Positions 48,449 to 59,345 of a stretch of DNA of 64,000 nt are shown piece by piece; positions within the stretch are counted from its first letter, which is position 1; the number at the start of each line of letters is the position of its first letter. The DNA lies in NCBI GenBank assembly GCA_026874595.1, contig CM049307.1, forward strand, positions 40,866,362-40,930,361, read 5' to 3'. The stretch comes from Sipunculus nudus. Taxonomy: Eukaryota; Annelida; Sipuncula; Golfingiida; Sipunculidae. Under the pieces are notes generated by a model. That model saw only the letters and a list, made by a program, of their open reading frames with translations. It searched no databases and was not told the DNA's origin. Position numbers and translations under genes: made by a program.

Positions 48449-48606
48449 GGTGGTCTTATTAAACAGGTAGTCTTATTAAACAGGTAGTCTTATTAAACAG
48501 GTGGTATTAAACAGGTAGTCTTATTAAACAGGTATTCTTATTTAACAGGTGGTCTTATAAAACAGCTGATCTTATTAAACAGGTGGTCTTATTAAACAGG
48601 TGGTCC
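48449..48606. repeat. 17-bp minisatellite GGTGGTCTTATTAAACA
   Basis: About nine units with small variants (GGTAGTCTTATT, GGTATTCTTATTT, GCTGATCTTATT), followed by CAGACAGGTTCCACTG. The core and the right flank are shared with the 24.8-25.2 kb repeat in UTP6 intron 10. Confidence 0.88.
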
Positions 48607-49390
48607 TTCAGACAGGTTCCACTGTACAACATGAGGGGTTCTCTTAAATAGAGGTTCTGCTGTATTTTCTGTTATAACCAAGTGCACTGAGGACAGAGGA
48701 TCGTTTGACCCGTTAACTGAGGGTCCAGACTTGGCAGTCTCATGGGTATATAACTCATGGCCCTTCATGGCGTGGTCAGTATTAGCTGGCCCCCATTAGT
48801 CTAGTCGTATAATAGCATGCTGAGTTCCATGGCTCCCCTGTGCTCTGCTATTTGTTCTTCAACCCAATGATCTAGTCTGCAATAAAACAGTCTGTGAAGT
48901 TGTTTAAACAATATGGGTAAAGATCAGGCTGTTAAAAGAAGTCCAGTTTGTTGTCCCTGCTCCACTGAGAAAGGATTGGCTGTTGTTTTTCAAGAATGCC
49001 TAAAATTAATTTTACTGTGAAATAATGACAATTAAAAAATATATATAAACTTTAAAATTCAGAAAGGTCCAGGATTGATGGTCGAGCAAATGTATTTAGA
49101 AAAATCTGGATCATGCCCCGCATAGAAGGCAGGGCCATGATTTGATTGGCTTCTTTTGGTATCACATGTAGATTTTCATATAGAAATTAATAAGAGCTTA
49201 TGAATGATGTTCTTATTACTTCAAGGGTCTTATTAATTTATTAAGGCAAGAAATCAATATTTTTTACTGGAGGAGCACTTTTTCCAGTACAGGAAGATTG
49301 TGATAAACAAGGAGGATCATGGATGAGCGCTTCTATGTAAGTCAACGTTAAACTTCACTGGTTTTAACAAGACTGATAAACTTAGCAAAT
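48607..49390. other. Non-coding, nothing recognised
   Basis: A somewhat GC-richer patch at 48670-48870, no exon or RNA signal. Confidence 0.35.
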
Positions 49391-49456
49391 AAATATACCT
49401 GATAAACCTAATAATAAACTCATCGTATAAACTTACTCCATAAATTTACTTGATAA
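49391..49456. repeat. Left flank copy of the ATAAACCTACC minisatellite
   Basis: Closely matches 49928-49994 (both contain ACTCCATAAATTTAC and an AACTCATCG block). The two copies bracket the SAM-domain fragment. Confidence 0.75.
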
Positions 49457-49589
49457 AGTGAAAAATAATTGAAGATATTATTTGCAATTTTATCAAACTC
49501 AGGAGACCTCCAGGGCCGAACTCTAACAATGGGTGGCTTAGTCTTGTTACGGTTCATTGCCTTCATACAGGTGTTCTTTGGCCCACGGC

Positions 49590-49965
49590 ATGGCAGACAT
49601 AAAAATTGAATTAGAAAAATGGGCAGAAACTATCGGTTTGGAAGCATCAACTTTCCCTAAATTAAATTAAATATAGTATTTGCAACGAAAGGATTCTGTA
49701 ATCGTTAACAGACCAAGATATTTTAGAACTGAATATTAACATTGGACAACGTACTGCCCTTAAACTTGGTATTAAAGAACTAAGCACAAAGTCTGCCATG
49801 CCGGAAGAAAGTAAGGACCAGCAACCAGTAACAACAAAATCACTGGCAAAGGATAAGGCATTGAACAAGTTGATTAAGTCACTCGGAGATGATGCACTAC
49901 CTGCTGCACTTGCCTCGTTGGACAAACAAATATACCTGGTAAACCTACATAATGAACTCATCGGA
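49590..49965 (+). pseudogene. Broken SAM-domain gene fragment
   Basis: One frame gives MADIKIELEKWAETIGLEAS then TFPKLN before TAA at 49668. A second frame, offset by one base, gives SLTDQDILELNINIGQR then TALKLGIKEL, directly after a TAA at 49699, and continues with a charged tail (AMPEESKDQQPV...KALNKLIKSLGDDALPA). W....GLE...F and LT..DL.EL.I..GQR..L...I.EL are the two halves of a sterile alpha motif domain, a ~65-residue protein-interaction fold. The frameshift and stops show it is not a working exon as it stands. It lies between two copies of a minisatellite, so it may be a captured gene fragment or retrocopy piece. Confidence 0.65.
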
Positions 49966-50270
49966 TAAACCTACTCCATAAATTTACCTGATAAACCTAC
50001 CTTATAAACATACCTTATAAATCTACCTTATAAACTTACCTGATAAACCTACCCAATAAACTTACCTTATAAGCCTACACAATAAACTTACCTATAATAT
50101 AAACCTACCTGATAAACCTACGCCATAGACATAGCTGATTAACTTAACTGAGAATCCAACTTAATAAACTTACCTGATAAGTTTACTCAAAAACATATCT
50201 GATTAAAGTACATAATAAACAAACCCAATTAACCTACTTAAGAAACTTGTCTGACAACACTACCTTATAG
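49928..50270. repeat. 13-bp minisatellite (ACCTNATAAACYT)
   Basis: Runs of units such as ACCTGATAAACCT, ACCCAATAAACTT, ACCTTATAAGCCT and ACACAATAAACTT, decaying to the right. The first 67 bases duplicate 49391-49456. Confidence 0.85.
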
Positions 50271-53200
50271 ACTTTTTTCCACGCTGAGGGACAATTCTTT
50301 GGGTTTGTCTGTCCCTTTGTCTGTCTGTCTGTCAGGTTTTCATTTCTGTGCAATAACTTTCCTAAATATTTCATTCAAATGTGTGTCAGTGATTGCTCTT
50401 ATATATACCTTGGTTGAGATTGGTTTTGGAATTTCATGCCTGAAAATTTATTATCACCAGCTCCAAAAACAAGCAAAAATTTTCTTTTTTGTTCCCATTT
50501 CACAATAAAAATAATGACATGTGGAGACATCTTCAGGGGACAACGAAAACTAAAACACTGGCACCTTGACACCTTCAGGGGAAAATAAAAACTAAAACAT
50601 ATATTGAGAAGGCAAGCATGAAGATCACAGGAAGCTAAAATAACAAGAGACGGAAGCAGGGGACATAATTTCCACAAATTTGCTTGTTAAACCTATTGAT
50701 CAACCTATGTGGCATGTCCTTTGTGTCTTGCATGTTAGTACTGGTGGATACACATGCAGCGAAAACACATTATTGAGACAATGATGATTTTGCAGCTGTA
50801 AAAGTCACCTCATTTGTAAATTGAAATAAGTCTTTCCCAGAATTCCTTGCTCAGTATATCACTCTGTGCTTCTCTGCCAATCCTGTTGTCACATTATAAC
50901 CTTAAAATGCATGAATAATCCACCACACTGGAACCATTCCATATCCCTAATGTGATTTGGTAGACATAAATGCTAGTAAATAGGCTCACTACCAGGGAAG
51001 AGAGTATACTTTTTTATATTTAGTGTGTGTTTTGAATGACAATCAATACCTTCAACTGACTCTCCTCTGAAAGTATTCTTAAGGTCAGCTCCATATGCCT
51101 TTAGCTGTAAAGTTGAAATGGGCATTTTGAAGTTAATGATTATATATAATCTACTTGCATGCAGGCCCCGGCTTCCAGGGTATTGAGTTTGCCTTTACAG
51201 ATGATGGATAGCTTGTCACCTATCAGCTAGAAAATTTGAGATTTATACGGAGGGATGCCTGTGGACCTAATTAGGGTAATTAATCAGCCAGTTTGTCATT
51301 TGTTACCATTTTGAATGAATTTCAGTTTCCACATAGCCACCTTTTGCTCATATTTCAGTAAATAATAAAAGAAAGATGTTATGGTTTAAAGTAACATCAG
51401 TAATTCTTATATTTTTTATTCTTCATTGTTTATCCTGGGAAATGCTGGCTTGCTTATATGACAAGTACTATCATTTGTCAAAGTACCCTTAAGCTTTGAT
51501 CCATACTCCAACCCCCTTGGAGAATGTTTTTAATTCATTCAAAATGGTCCAAGGCTATGCTCTTGCACATTTCATACCAGGTCTGTCGGGCAAAGGGCAG
51601 GTCCACAGTCTGATTAATGTCAAGGTCATCTCAAGGTTAATTTGATGTCAAGGTCATGTCAAGGTTAAAGTGTGATGATTTATATTGGTGCTTCTCCCGT
51701 TTGAGCCATAATCCTCTGCTCCTTGAGTGACTTGAATAAGTTCAACAAAATGTCTGCTATAATGTGAATTTTTTTAATGAAAAAGACATGGAAAATCTTT
51801 ATTTACCCATTATGATTTCTGCTGCTTGCAAAAGCAAAAAAAAAACAGTTAAAGGATGAAATTATCTTGCCTGTGAATTATTGCTAAATCAGAGACATAT
51901 TTTACATTTTTTTTTTTAAATTTAGGCTAAACAACAAAGATCTTTATTAAAATATGTGTTAGATTTCATATCCTTTCAGTATGGGTATTATCTTGTCATT
52001 GACACAAATTGATATTCCTTTCAGTCATACAATGTTGTTGGTGAGGGAACCAAGGATTATCTGCAGACACACAATAAAAAGCTGAACCTACTGAAAATAA
52101 ACTTTATTTAATGCACATAATACACACAAATATTCCAATTTGGTTTTATTGGTTATCATGACACATGCTACTTGAGTGCATACTTCAAACTTACGTGTAA
52201 ACTTCGACATTATACACATGAACGGAGGGCCTTGTCTTCTTGTTGCCACCATGTTTTTAAACTGGTCCAATCAACCAATCAGAGGCAGGCATGTAATCTG
52301 GCATGAAAGGAAAAGTAAATATGTTTGACTTGGCAGCGATTACAGCTGTTCATTATGAATAATGCATCATATAAAGAAATTAGTGAGCAGCCATGATGTC
52401 ATATATCAAGTTTCCATCGCAGTAAGGTATATAGTCTAAAGGCTCATATATTAAATATTCCTCCTGTCATTATACGCAACCCTCACCAGGGTCGTACTGC
52501 AGATAATTTGCCTTGTGTAAGGCCCATGACTGAGACAGCGGAGGCCAGTCTCTGTCATGGTACAGGACAAGGTATTATCAAGTCACATGGTATATAGAGA
52601 CCTGTAAATTTGTTGCTTTCCTTGTTTTCTGCCTCTATTGTTGCCTGTAATGGTTTAATGGTTGTCCTGAGTCACTTTTCTAGTTAAATTGTTAATTTAA
52701 TGAGATTTTAACCAAAAACTGCAAAACCTCCATTAGTATAATTACTGGTCCTTCAGGTTTGTGTTTGTGAAATTTGTCAAAATAATTAATAAGAAGGCCA
52801 AATTCGCAGAACAACAGGTCCTGCCTGGTTGTGGGTCAGTTCTGCCAAATTAACTTAAAATTATTGAATGATAAAATGATGATAAATCAAATGATGACAG
52901 TCTAGTGGGATCTGTGTTCTCATGGTTATTGTTAATCTGTCAGCTGCCGTGAGATGTGAAACATTAATTTGCTCTCAGATCCTATTGGCTGTCATCCATC
53001 AGGCGAGCTCCAGTATTGTTAAAGAAGACATGATGATGTAGTGAAATTATTTCAGAATTTATGAATACTTCCTTAAACGTTTAATTATAGAGAGCTGTGA
53101 ATAAGGTGAACATTTCTGGTAAATAACTCAATAAGGTTTTGTTATCACTTAAATAACTATGTAAATAATTTCAAAATTATTTCACAATTATAAATACTTT

Positions 53201-53520
53201 CATTGACGTTAACTACTGTTAAATTACAGGGGTGTAAATAATATGAAAATATTTGGTAAATGACTCAGTGAGGTTGTATTGTTGTATTACCAATTAAATA
53301 ATTATTTAAACAATTTCAAATTTCTGTAGGGATCGGAATTCTATTTAACCCAATAAAAAGGCTAAAAGAGGAATGAGGAATGTGACGAAGGAGTTGTAAC
53401 TCTTTAAATCCTCAACAGTTTATCTTTTGTTAATAAGGTTGTAAATTGTAGTGAATGCCATGGTTCAGTTTTTAATTAAGAACTTATAAATTTGATCATT
53501 ACACAGTTTGTATCACCAGT
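50271..53520. other. Non-coding; opening looks like a GTCTGTCTGTCC-type repeat
   Basis: 50280-50480 has 'GTCTGTCTGTCTGTCAGG' followed by sequence typical of these families ('TGCAATAACTTTCCTAAATA'). 51590-51680 has repeated GGTCA(A/T)GGT motifs (AAGGTCATCTCAAGGTTAAT). No exon supported; the ORFs 50299-50508, 50399-50677 (-) and 52088-52270 (-) are not recognised. Confidence 0.4.
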
Positions 53521-53524
53521 TTTT

Positions 53525-55779
53525 AGCTCAGCTGACTATAAGTCATCTGAGCTATAGTCGTGGTCCTTTGTCCGTCGTCCGTCCGGCCGTCCGGACGTTA
53601 ACAGGGCACGTTTTAAAACTGTTGGACCTACGAATCCAAAATTCTGCATACCATTAGATGTCCCCAAAATCTCCTACCATACCAAAAATTGGGTCATTAG
53701 AACTTCGTTCCTTCGAGATATTAAGGAAAAACCTCCGTTTTCCATAAAAAGCCATTGTTACACTTCAAGGCTGCCTAATATCAAAACCACTGATCTGTTT
53801 TTGATCAGATTTAGTATTCATATTCTTCCATACATTTTCTGTGCACATACCAAAAATTAGGTCAGTATTGGGTATTATTTTGAAGTTATAGGCCCAAATA
53901 TAATGCAATTTTTTAAAAATCAGGAAATATATTTGCTCACTTAACATGAGAATTGCTGAAGCTGGAGACTTTTTTTCAGGAATATAACTTTATTTAATCA
54001 AGATTCAATTGTTTACCAAAAATTAGATCTAAATTTTGCAAATTGTTCAAGTTATTAGCATAAATAAAAAATCAATACCTTAAATTTTGTTCAAATCTGG
54101 CAGTGGCACGTTTTTTCCCTGTAAGTACTGTTGATTTTATTTTCACAGCATATATACATAAGGATTTAATCTTTTAAATTCTGAAATTCCAAAGAAATTG
54201 TTTGTAAAGAGTAGCTTTTATTCAAGTTTTCATACACCATGTCAAGTGTTGTTTACATCTGGCCCACCTAGTAGTACAGCCTTCACTTGCATTATGTAAC
54301 TCACCCCAGGCAGCTTGCCTTGGCCCAGCTTGGCCACTACTAGCAGGCTTCCCCTCTGCCCTGCACCCCCCCCCCCCCCCCCCCCACCAGCTGGTGCATA
54401 AACTAGATGAATGTTATAATTTTCTGTATTTTATTTTATTCTTGGACATGCTACATTTTAGATTTTGTATTGTACCACCAGGGTTACAATGATTAAAGTG
54501 CACATTTAATTGTGTCCACAAAGTGATTTATTGCTATGAAAGTGTGGATGTTCATCAGATAAGTAATGCTTTACTTCAGAAGAGTAAAACTTCACCAGGT
54601 GTGAAATTGACTATTAATTCCAGTAATTAATTATAGCTGAGATTGTAATTAGCATAATGATATTGTTAGTCCCTCATTCAACCAACAGTGTGTATACTTT
54701 ATTTGAAAAATTTTTTTTTTATTTTATCAAATGTACTGAATCTTTTATTTTATTTCGGTGAAAAAAATTAAGCATGTACTGAAAACTCCAATGTGCAAAA
54801 CGTTTTAATAGGGATTTAAGGAATAATTTTGTAAATGCCATGTTGTTATATATAAACTTAAATGCATTATTCCCTTGAAAGTGAAATGAAGGTATTAGTC
54901 CATTCTGTCCACTTGCCTGTCCATCTGCAAATTTTTCATATGCATCACAGTATCTCAAAACTTTTACTGTTTTTCTTCATGACAGTCTTGTCAGAGTATT
55001 AGTTTGCAATCATATATTGAGAACTTTACTATAACCAAGTAGGAGGGCCCTTTCCTCTTAGCTTCTCATATGCTTATATAAATAAAAAACATTACAATAG
55101 AATATTTTTCATATTTTGCATTTGCAAAAATTTCAAACTTAAGCTGGTTGTCGTGACCCATGGGTCCTTTGTTTATATTCTGGATTCTCAACATCATTGT
55201 TTGGCTAAAACTGAATAAATACCAGACATGGTGCGAATACTTGGCAAATGTATATGAATATGAACATGAATATGTACTCCATTATAAAATTTCTTGCATA
55301 AGAATGGGAATTCAGGTAAAAATGAAAGTATTTTAATACCAGTGCAAATACTTTCAAAATGTATTCATGAATGCATTCATGAATATATTCTATAATATTA
55401 TTTTAATAATCATTTCAGTTATATTTTATTAAAAAAATCATATGATTCTCTTATTATTTTTAATAAAAATTATATTTGGCACAATATTTGTTATTAAATT
55501 TTAATAAATAGTTAAACTGCATATATGTGCTGCATATCAGTTATATGGCCAAGTCAAAATCTGTATGACAGTGGCACTCCGTTTGTTAATAAAATAAATG
55601 AAATCAATCTCTTCCCTGTCTCCAAAGAAACTATCAAAATCATACATAAGCTTAACACTAACAACTCATAATACAGCTTATATTTATTTCCACACAAAAC
55701 CAGCATGTGCCTCATTTCAAAATCATATTTTTTAATCTTATATAACAGCTGAGCACCGTGACCCATAGGTCCCTTGTTT
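53525..55779 (+). mobile_element. Hairpin-ended interspersed element, copy D3
   Basis: Begins with a perfect hairpin at 53525-53553: stem AGCTCAG/CTGAGCT and inner stem TGACT/AGTCA around ATA. It follows D1 and D2 through CGAATCCAAAATTCTGCATA and TGTAAGTACTGTTGATTTTA, with a 20-base C run at 54366-54385. Two termini are present: one near 55141-55174 (GTCGTGACCCATGGGTCC) and one at 55746-55779 (CAGCTGAGCACCGTGACCC). The right part may therefore be a duplicated or nested tail. No coding capacity seen. Confidence 0.75.
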
Positions 55780-56344
55780 GTATCTGTAATGTTTTTACAA
55801 ATTCAAAGAATGCAATATTCATAGTTAACACAGTCACTCTGGAGAAGATGGTTTCCTATGTCATAAAATGACATACCTCAGAATTATCATAATTCAAATA
55901 TTAATTTGCATACACATGCAAGTGTCAGCTAGCATTCTGTTTGCTAAAAGCAGGAGTATTAATCTTTCTGCTGAAAAAAAAGTAGCAACTGAAAGTATTA
56001 ACTGATTGAAAATGGGACACAAAAGCAATTATCAGAAAATTTATACCATTTAAATATGGTTTCAAATGATGTTTTTATACAGGTTTTATAGAAACATGAC
56101 CTTTGAATTTGCAATGTGCTCATTTTCCATTAATTCTTAAAAGCCTGTTTGCCAGACAATATAATATTAGTGAAATGTCCCCTTAAGTCCAAGTTTATTT
56201 TTGAAAAAAAAGTTTCTCTTAAATATTTCTTTTTTTTTTCTGTGCTCCTTGCCACCCTTTGGGTAATGGAGACCCGGTGAAGAAATAATGCTTTATGGCC
56301 AACTCGGCAGCCCAAATTACACTTGACACGCAGTGTTCGGCTCA
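55780..56344. other. Non-coding, nothing recognised
   Basis: AT-rich unique sequence. Confidence 0.35.
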
Positions 56345-56350
56345 TTTCAA

Positions 56351-56580
56351 ATTCAGTTAAATCAAATATCTTATATTTTCCCCGATGTTGGTCTTTTGGG
56401 ATTTCTGAATGCCCGTCACATGAAACTTCTGGCTCTAATAAGCAGATTTCAGATGGAGTTAAATTAGATGTCTTATGTTTGCTGGTTGATGGTCTGTTGG
56501 GATTTAAGAAAGCTTATCCCTTAAAGTTCTTGCTCCAATAAGCAGACACTTGCCCCTGTTAAATCAATATCAAGCTATCT
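56351..56580. repeat. ~93-bp imperfect tandem duplication
   Basis: Two units share GTTAAAT.A.AT.TCTTAT.TTT, then GATG.T(G)GTCT.TTGGGATTT and finally CTC.AATAAGCAGA; they start at ~56356 and ~56458. A truncated third unit (GTTAAATCAATATCAAG) starts near 56558. Confidence 0.65.
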
Positions 56581-56769
56581 CCTGTCTCACTTGCCTTTTG
56601 ATGTTTTTCTTTGAGATACTATCATTTCTGATACGGTGTAAAGACTGCTTTAATGATTGTATGTGTGAGTATCATTTGTCATTTAATTCTCATGTTCACT
56701 CATTTTATTTGTGATTTGATTTTCCCTTGAACAATTCTCTTTCAGCAAAGAGGTAAAATGTCAAAACCT

Positions 56770-56901
56770 ACTATTATAATGTTTTGTATTATTTTGTAAA
56801 ATGGGAGAATGCAGACAAATTTCACAATAATGCAAAAGGAAGAAATTGTATGTGGCATAGGGAAAAGTCAAAGAGAAATTGGAGTGAGATAATCAAGACC
56901 T

Positions 56902-56961
<60 letters not shown>

Positions 56962-57180
56962 ATATACATGAGTGGAAAAATATATATTTGAGCTTATGCT
57001 GCATGTTGTTATCATTATAAAATGGTAGAATACAGAAAAATTTTACAAGAATGCAAAAGGAAGAAAACATATGGGGGATAGAAAAATAATCAAAGTGGGA
57101 TTGGAGTGAGCTATTCAAGATCTTGTATAAATTTATTTATATGAGTGGAGAAAAATTAATATTTGAGGTTGTGGTGCATG
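56770..57180. repeat. 220-bp tandem duplication with an (AT)n expansion in the first copy
   Basis: The first copy (AAAATGGGAGAATGCAGAC at ~56798, GGAGTGAGATAATCAAGACC at ~56880) is mirrored 220 bp later (AAAATGGTAGAATACAG, GGAGTGAGCTATTCAAGATC). In the first copy the following CTTGTAT is expanded to a ~60-bp AT run (56905-56967). The second copy keeps a short AAATTTATTTATAT. Confidence 0.8.
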
Positions 57181-57780
57181 TATCATCTAAGGATTGATGC
57201 CTGGAGCATCACTGTTACAGCCAGACTGATATCTGGATGGATGCAGCTATTGTATACTCCAGACACAGTCCCGTCACTATGATGGTTTATCTCCCCTTTA
57301 TGTTCTTTATCTTGACCCGAGACATTTACTCAGACATAGGTTTTATCTCTCAAGGATTCAACTCAGTCACACAAGTTTGTTTTTATTTCAGCAGTATCTG
57401 CAGGATTAGTCTGGGAAACTGCTTACTTCAGTTCTGACTTCAGTAGTCTCAATTTCTGAACTTTTTTAGTTTTAAAGCAATTATTTTGAATACTGGTATA
57501 TCTTTTCATATTTTGTTGATATTTATTACCTACATTTATAATAGTGTAAATTTCATGCTTTTCCATCAGGTGCAACAATTTAAATTGTTAAAAGCAGCTC
57601 CCAAAGCTCTGTCAGTTCAGCTGTGTATTAACAATCACAATGTATTTTTCTTTAACAAGATAGTTCTGTTCCTTTCCTTTTCTGTTTGTTATAATCATAC
57701 TTAATGATAGAGACACAGATATGTGTCTAACTTTTCACTTCTTTGAAAATCTTAGATTAGACAGGTTTACATGTACATGA
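57181..57780. other. Non-coding, nothing recognised
   Basis: The ORFs 57237-57437 and 57486-57704 have no known product. Confidence 0.35.
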
Positions 57781-57965
57781 GAGTGGTGGCATAATGGTTA
57801 GTATGCTGGACTCATGACCACAAGTTCTGGGTTCATGTCCATATCTGACTGCTTTCCTTCCTAAGACCTCTGGCCATAGGCTTAACCCCAAAGTTCTACC
57901 CTCTCCACCCATGAGTGAATGGATACTGGTCATGCATGGGCAGCAGGCAAATGAAGAATGAAAAG
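57781..57965 (+). repeat. tRNA-derived SINE, family 2
   Basis: The head has an A-box-like TGGCATAATGGTTAGTATG, an anticodon-like loop CTCATGA flanked by TGG/CCA, and a strong B box CTGGGTTCATGTCC. The acceptor stem does not pair and a non-tRNA body follows, so it is a SINE rather than a tRNA gene. The right boundary is approximate. Confidence 0.7.
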
Positions 57966-59224
57966 ACTTCCTATCATCTATAATGGCTGCTTGATTGTAT
58001 GCTCTTCAGGAAGTTAAGAAAAGCTACAAGAATGAACAGGCCCGAAAGACCAGGAAGGCAAAGTGTAATGTCAGATGAGAGTGATGTCACTGATATCAGA
58101 CTATAAATTCCCTACCTTCTACTGTTACTGTGTTTATTGCCTCATATGACTTTGATTGAACATGTACATGGATCAGATTGTTCCATCTCCTGGACAGATA
58201 CCAAGTTTGTTCATACTTTCATCATATTGGCAGTTCTCAGGTATATCTTAATCTGTTAAATATATTATCTATAATCTGTTCTCACAGACATATGCTCTCA
58301 GATCAATTATATTATTATATTATTTGAGATACAGAAATATGTATGATTGAAATGCATTATAAGGATTCTTTGAACAAAAGGCCTTTCTGCTAGCATCAAC
58401 ATAAATAACTTAATCTTCTGCAGGTAAAACTTACCACACATGTAAGTCATATTTTAGATACAGATTTTGTAAAGGTGGCTTTTATTCTAGCATATGTTCT
58501 AGCATTGCAGAAAATCATTTAATATACTTCAGACAATAAGTTGCTCTCCAGTTCTTTTGTCAGATCCATTGATTCCTGTTTTTTAATAATTATTGTTTCG
58601 TGTTTTCCATGATCAGACTGTTAACTGTGGGAAAATATTGGCAGCTTAAAAAGGTATTTTATGACTTTAGGGTGAACTGGTGCAAAGATAAATTATAATT
58701 ATGAAACAACAGCTACTGCTATGAATGATAATAAAACAACTGCAGTGGTAATATATAAATTTTCAGCAAAAAGGAAAGTGATATTTTACTATAAACAGTG
58801 TGTGTCTGAACAGTTTGACAGTTTAAGTGGGGACAGGGTTAAATTTGTTTGGCGTTGCTTTGATTTCAAGCCCTGGCGCAGCCATACCATGACAGATCAC
58901 ATAAGGTTAAAAAATTCTCAGCTCGTGAATAATCTGTCAGCACAGTATTTCCTGCAGGCCCCAGTTGGCAGGTATTGATTTGCACTTTGCATGTTACAGT
59001 TGAAGCAGGGCTTTGAAATTTTTTACATCCAGAAGTGTGGCATACATAGGTTCATAGCAACTCTGAATACTGTCCATTATGCTCTGGCCACAAACACAAG
59101 CCATTGCTGAATGCCATCAGTGTGCATACTGCAAAATGTATTGTTAAAATAGATCCATTTTTGGTTTGGGTAGTTTAATTATTTATCAGGCTACCTTGAC
59201 TTTAAGCAGATTCCACCCCATGGG
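57966..59224. other. Non-coding, nothing firm
   Basis: 58016-58070 is a short Lys/Arg-rich open stretch after CTCTTCAG, but it is short and adjoins the SINE tail. The ORF 58721-58978 is not recognised. Confidence 0.35.
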
Positions 59225-59345
59225 TTATGGGAGGAAGCCGAGTGGATCAGGCATTGAACTTTAAAAGTAAAGAAACCTAGCTGGCTTAGTCCCCAGTGGA
59301 GTTACAAATGTTGAAATGGCTACATATGGAGAACTGCTGAATGTC
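59225..59345 (+). repeat. Possible tRNA-like SINE fragment, family 3
   Basis: AAGCCGAGTGGATCAGGCAT resembles the A-box arm of a Leu/Ser-type tRNA, and GCTGGCTTAGTCCCC the B box, 55 bases later. Only moderately convincing. Confidence 0.4.

Noticed and set aside
57781-57855. A functional tRNA gene (CAT anticodon-like loop, good B box)
   Set aside because: The acceptor stem does not pair, and the sequence continues into a SINE-type body with no terminator.
58016-58070. Lys/Arg-rich open stretch (EVKKSYKNEQARKTRKAK) as an exon
   Set aside because: It is short, lies beside a SINE tail, and its only GT donor is weak.
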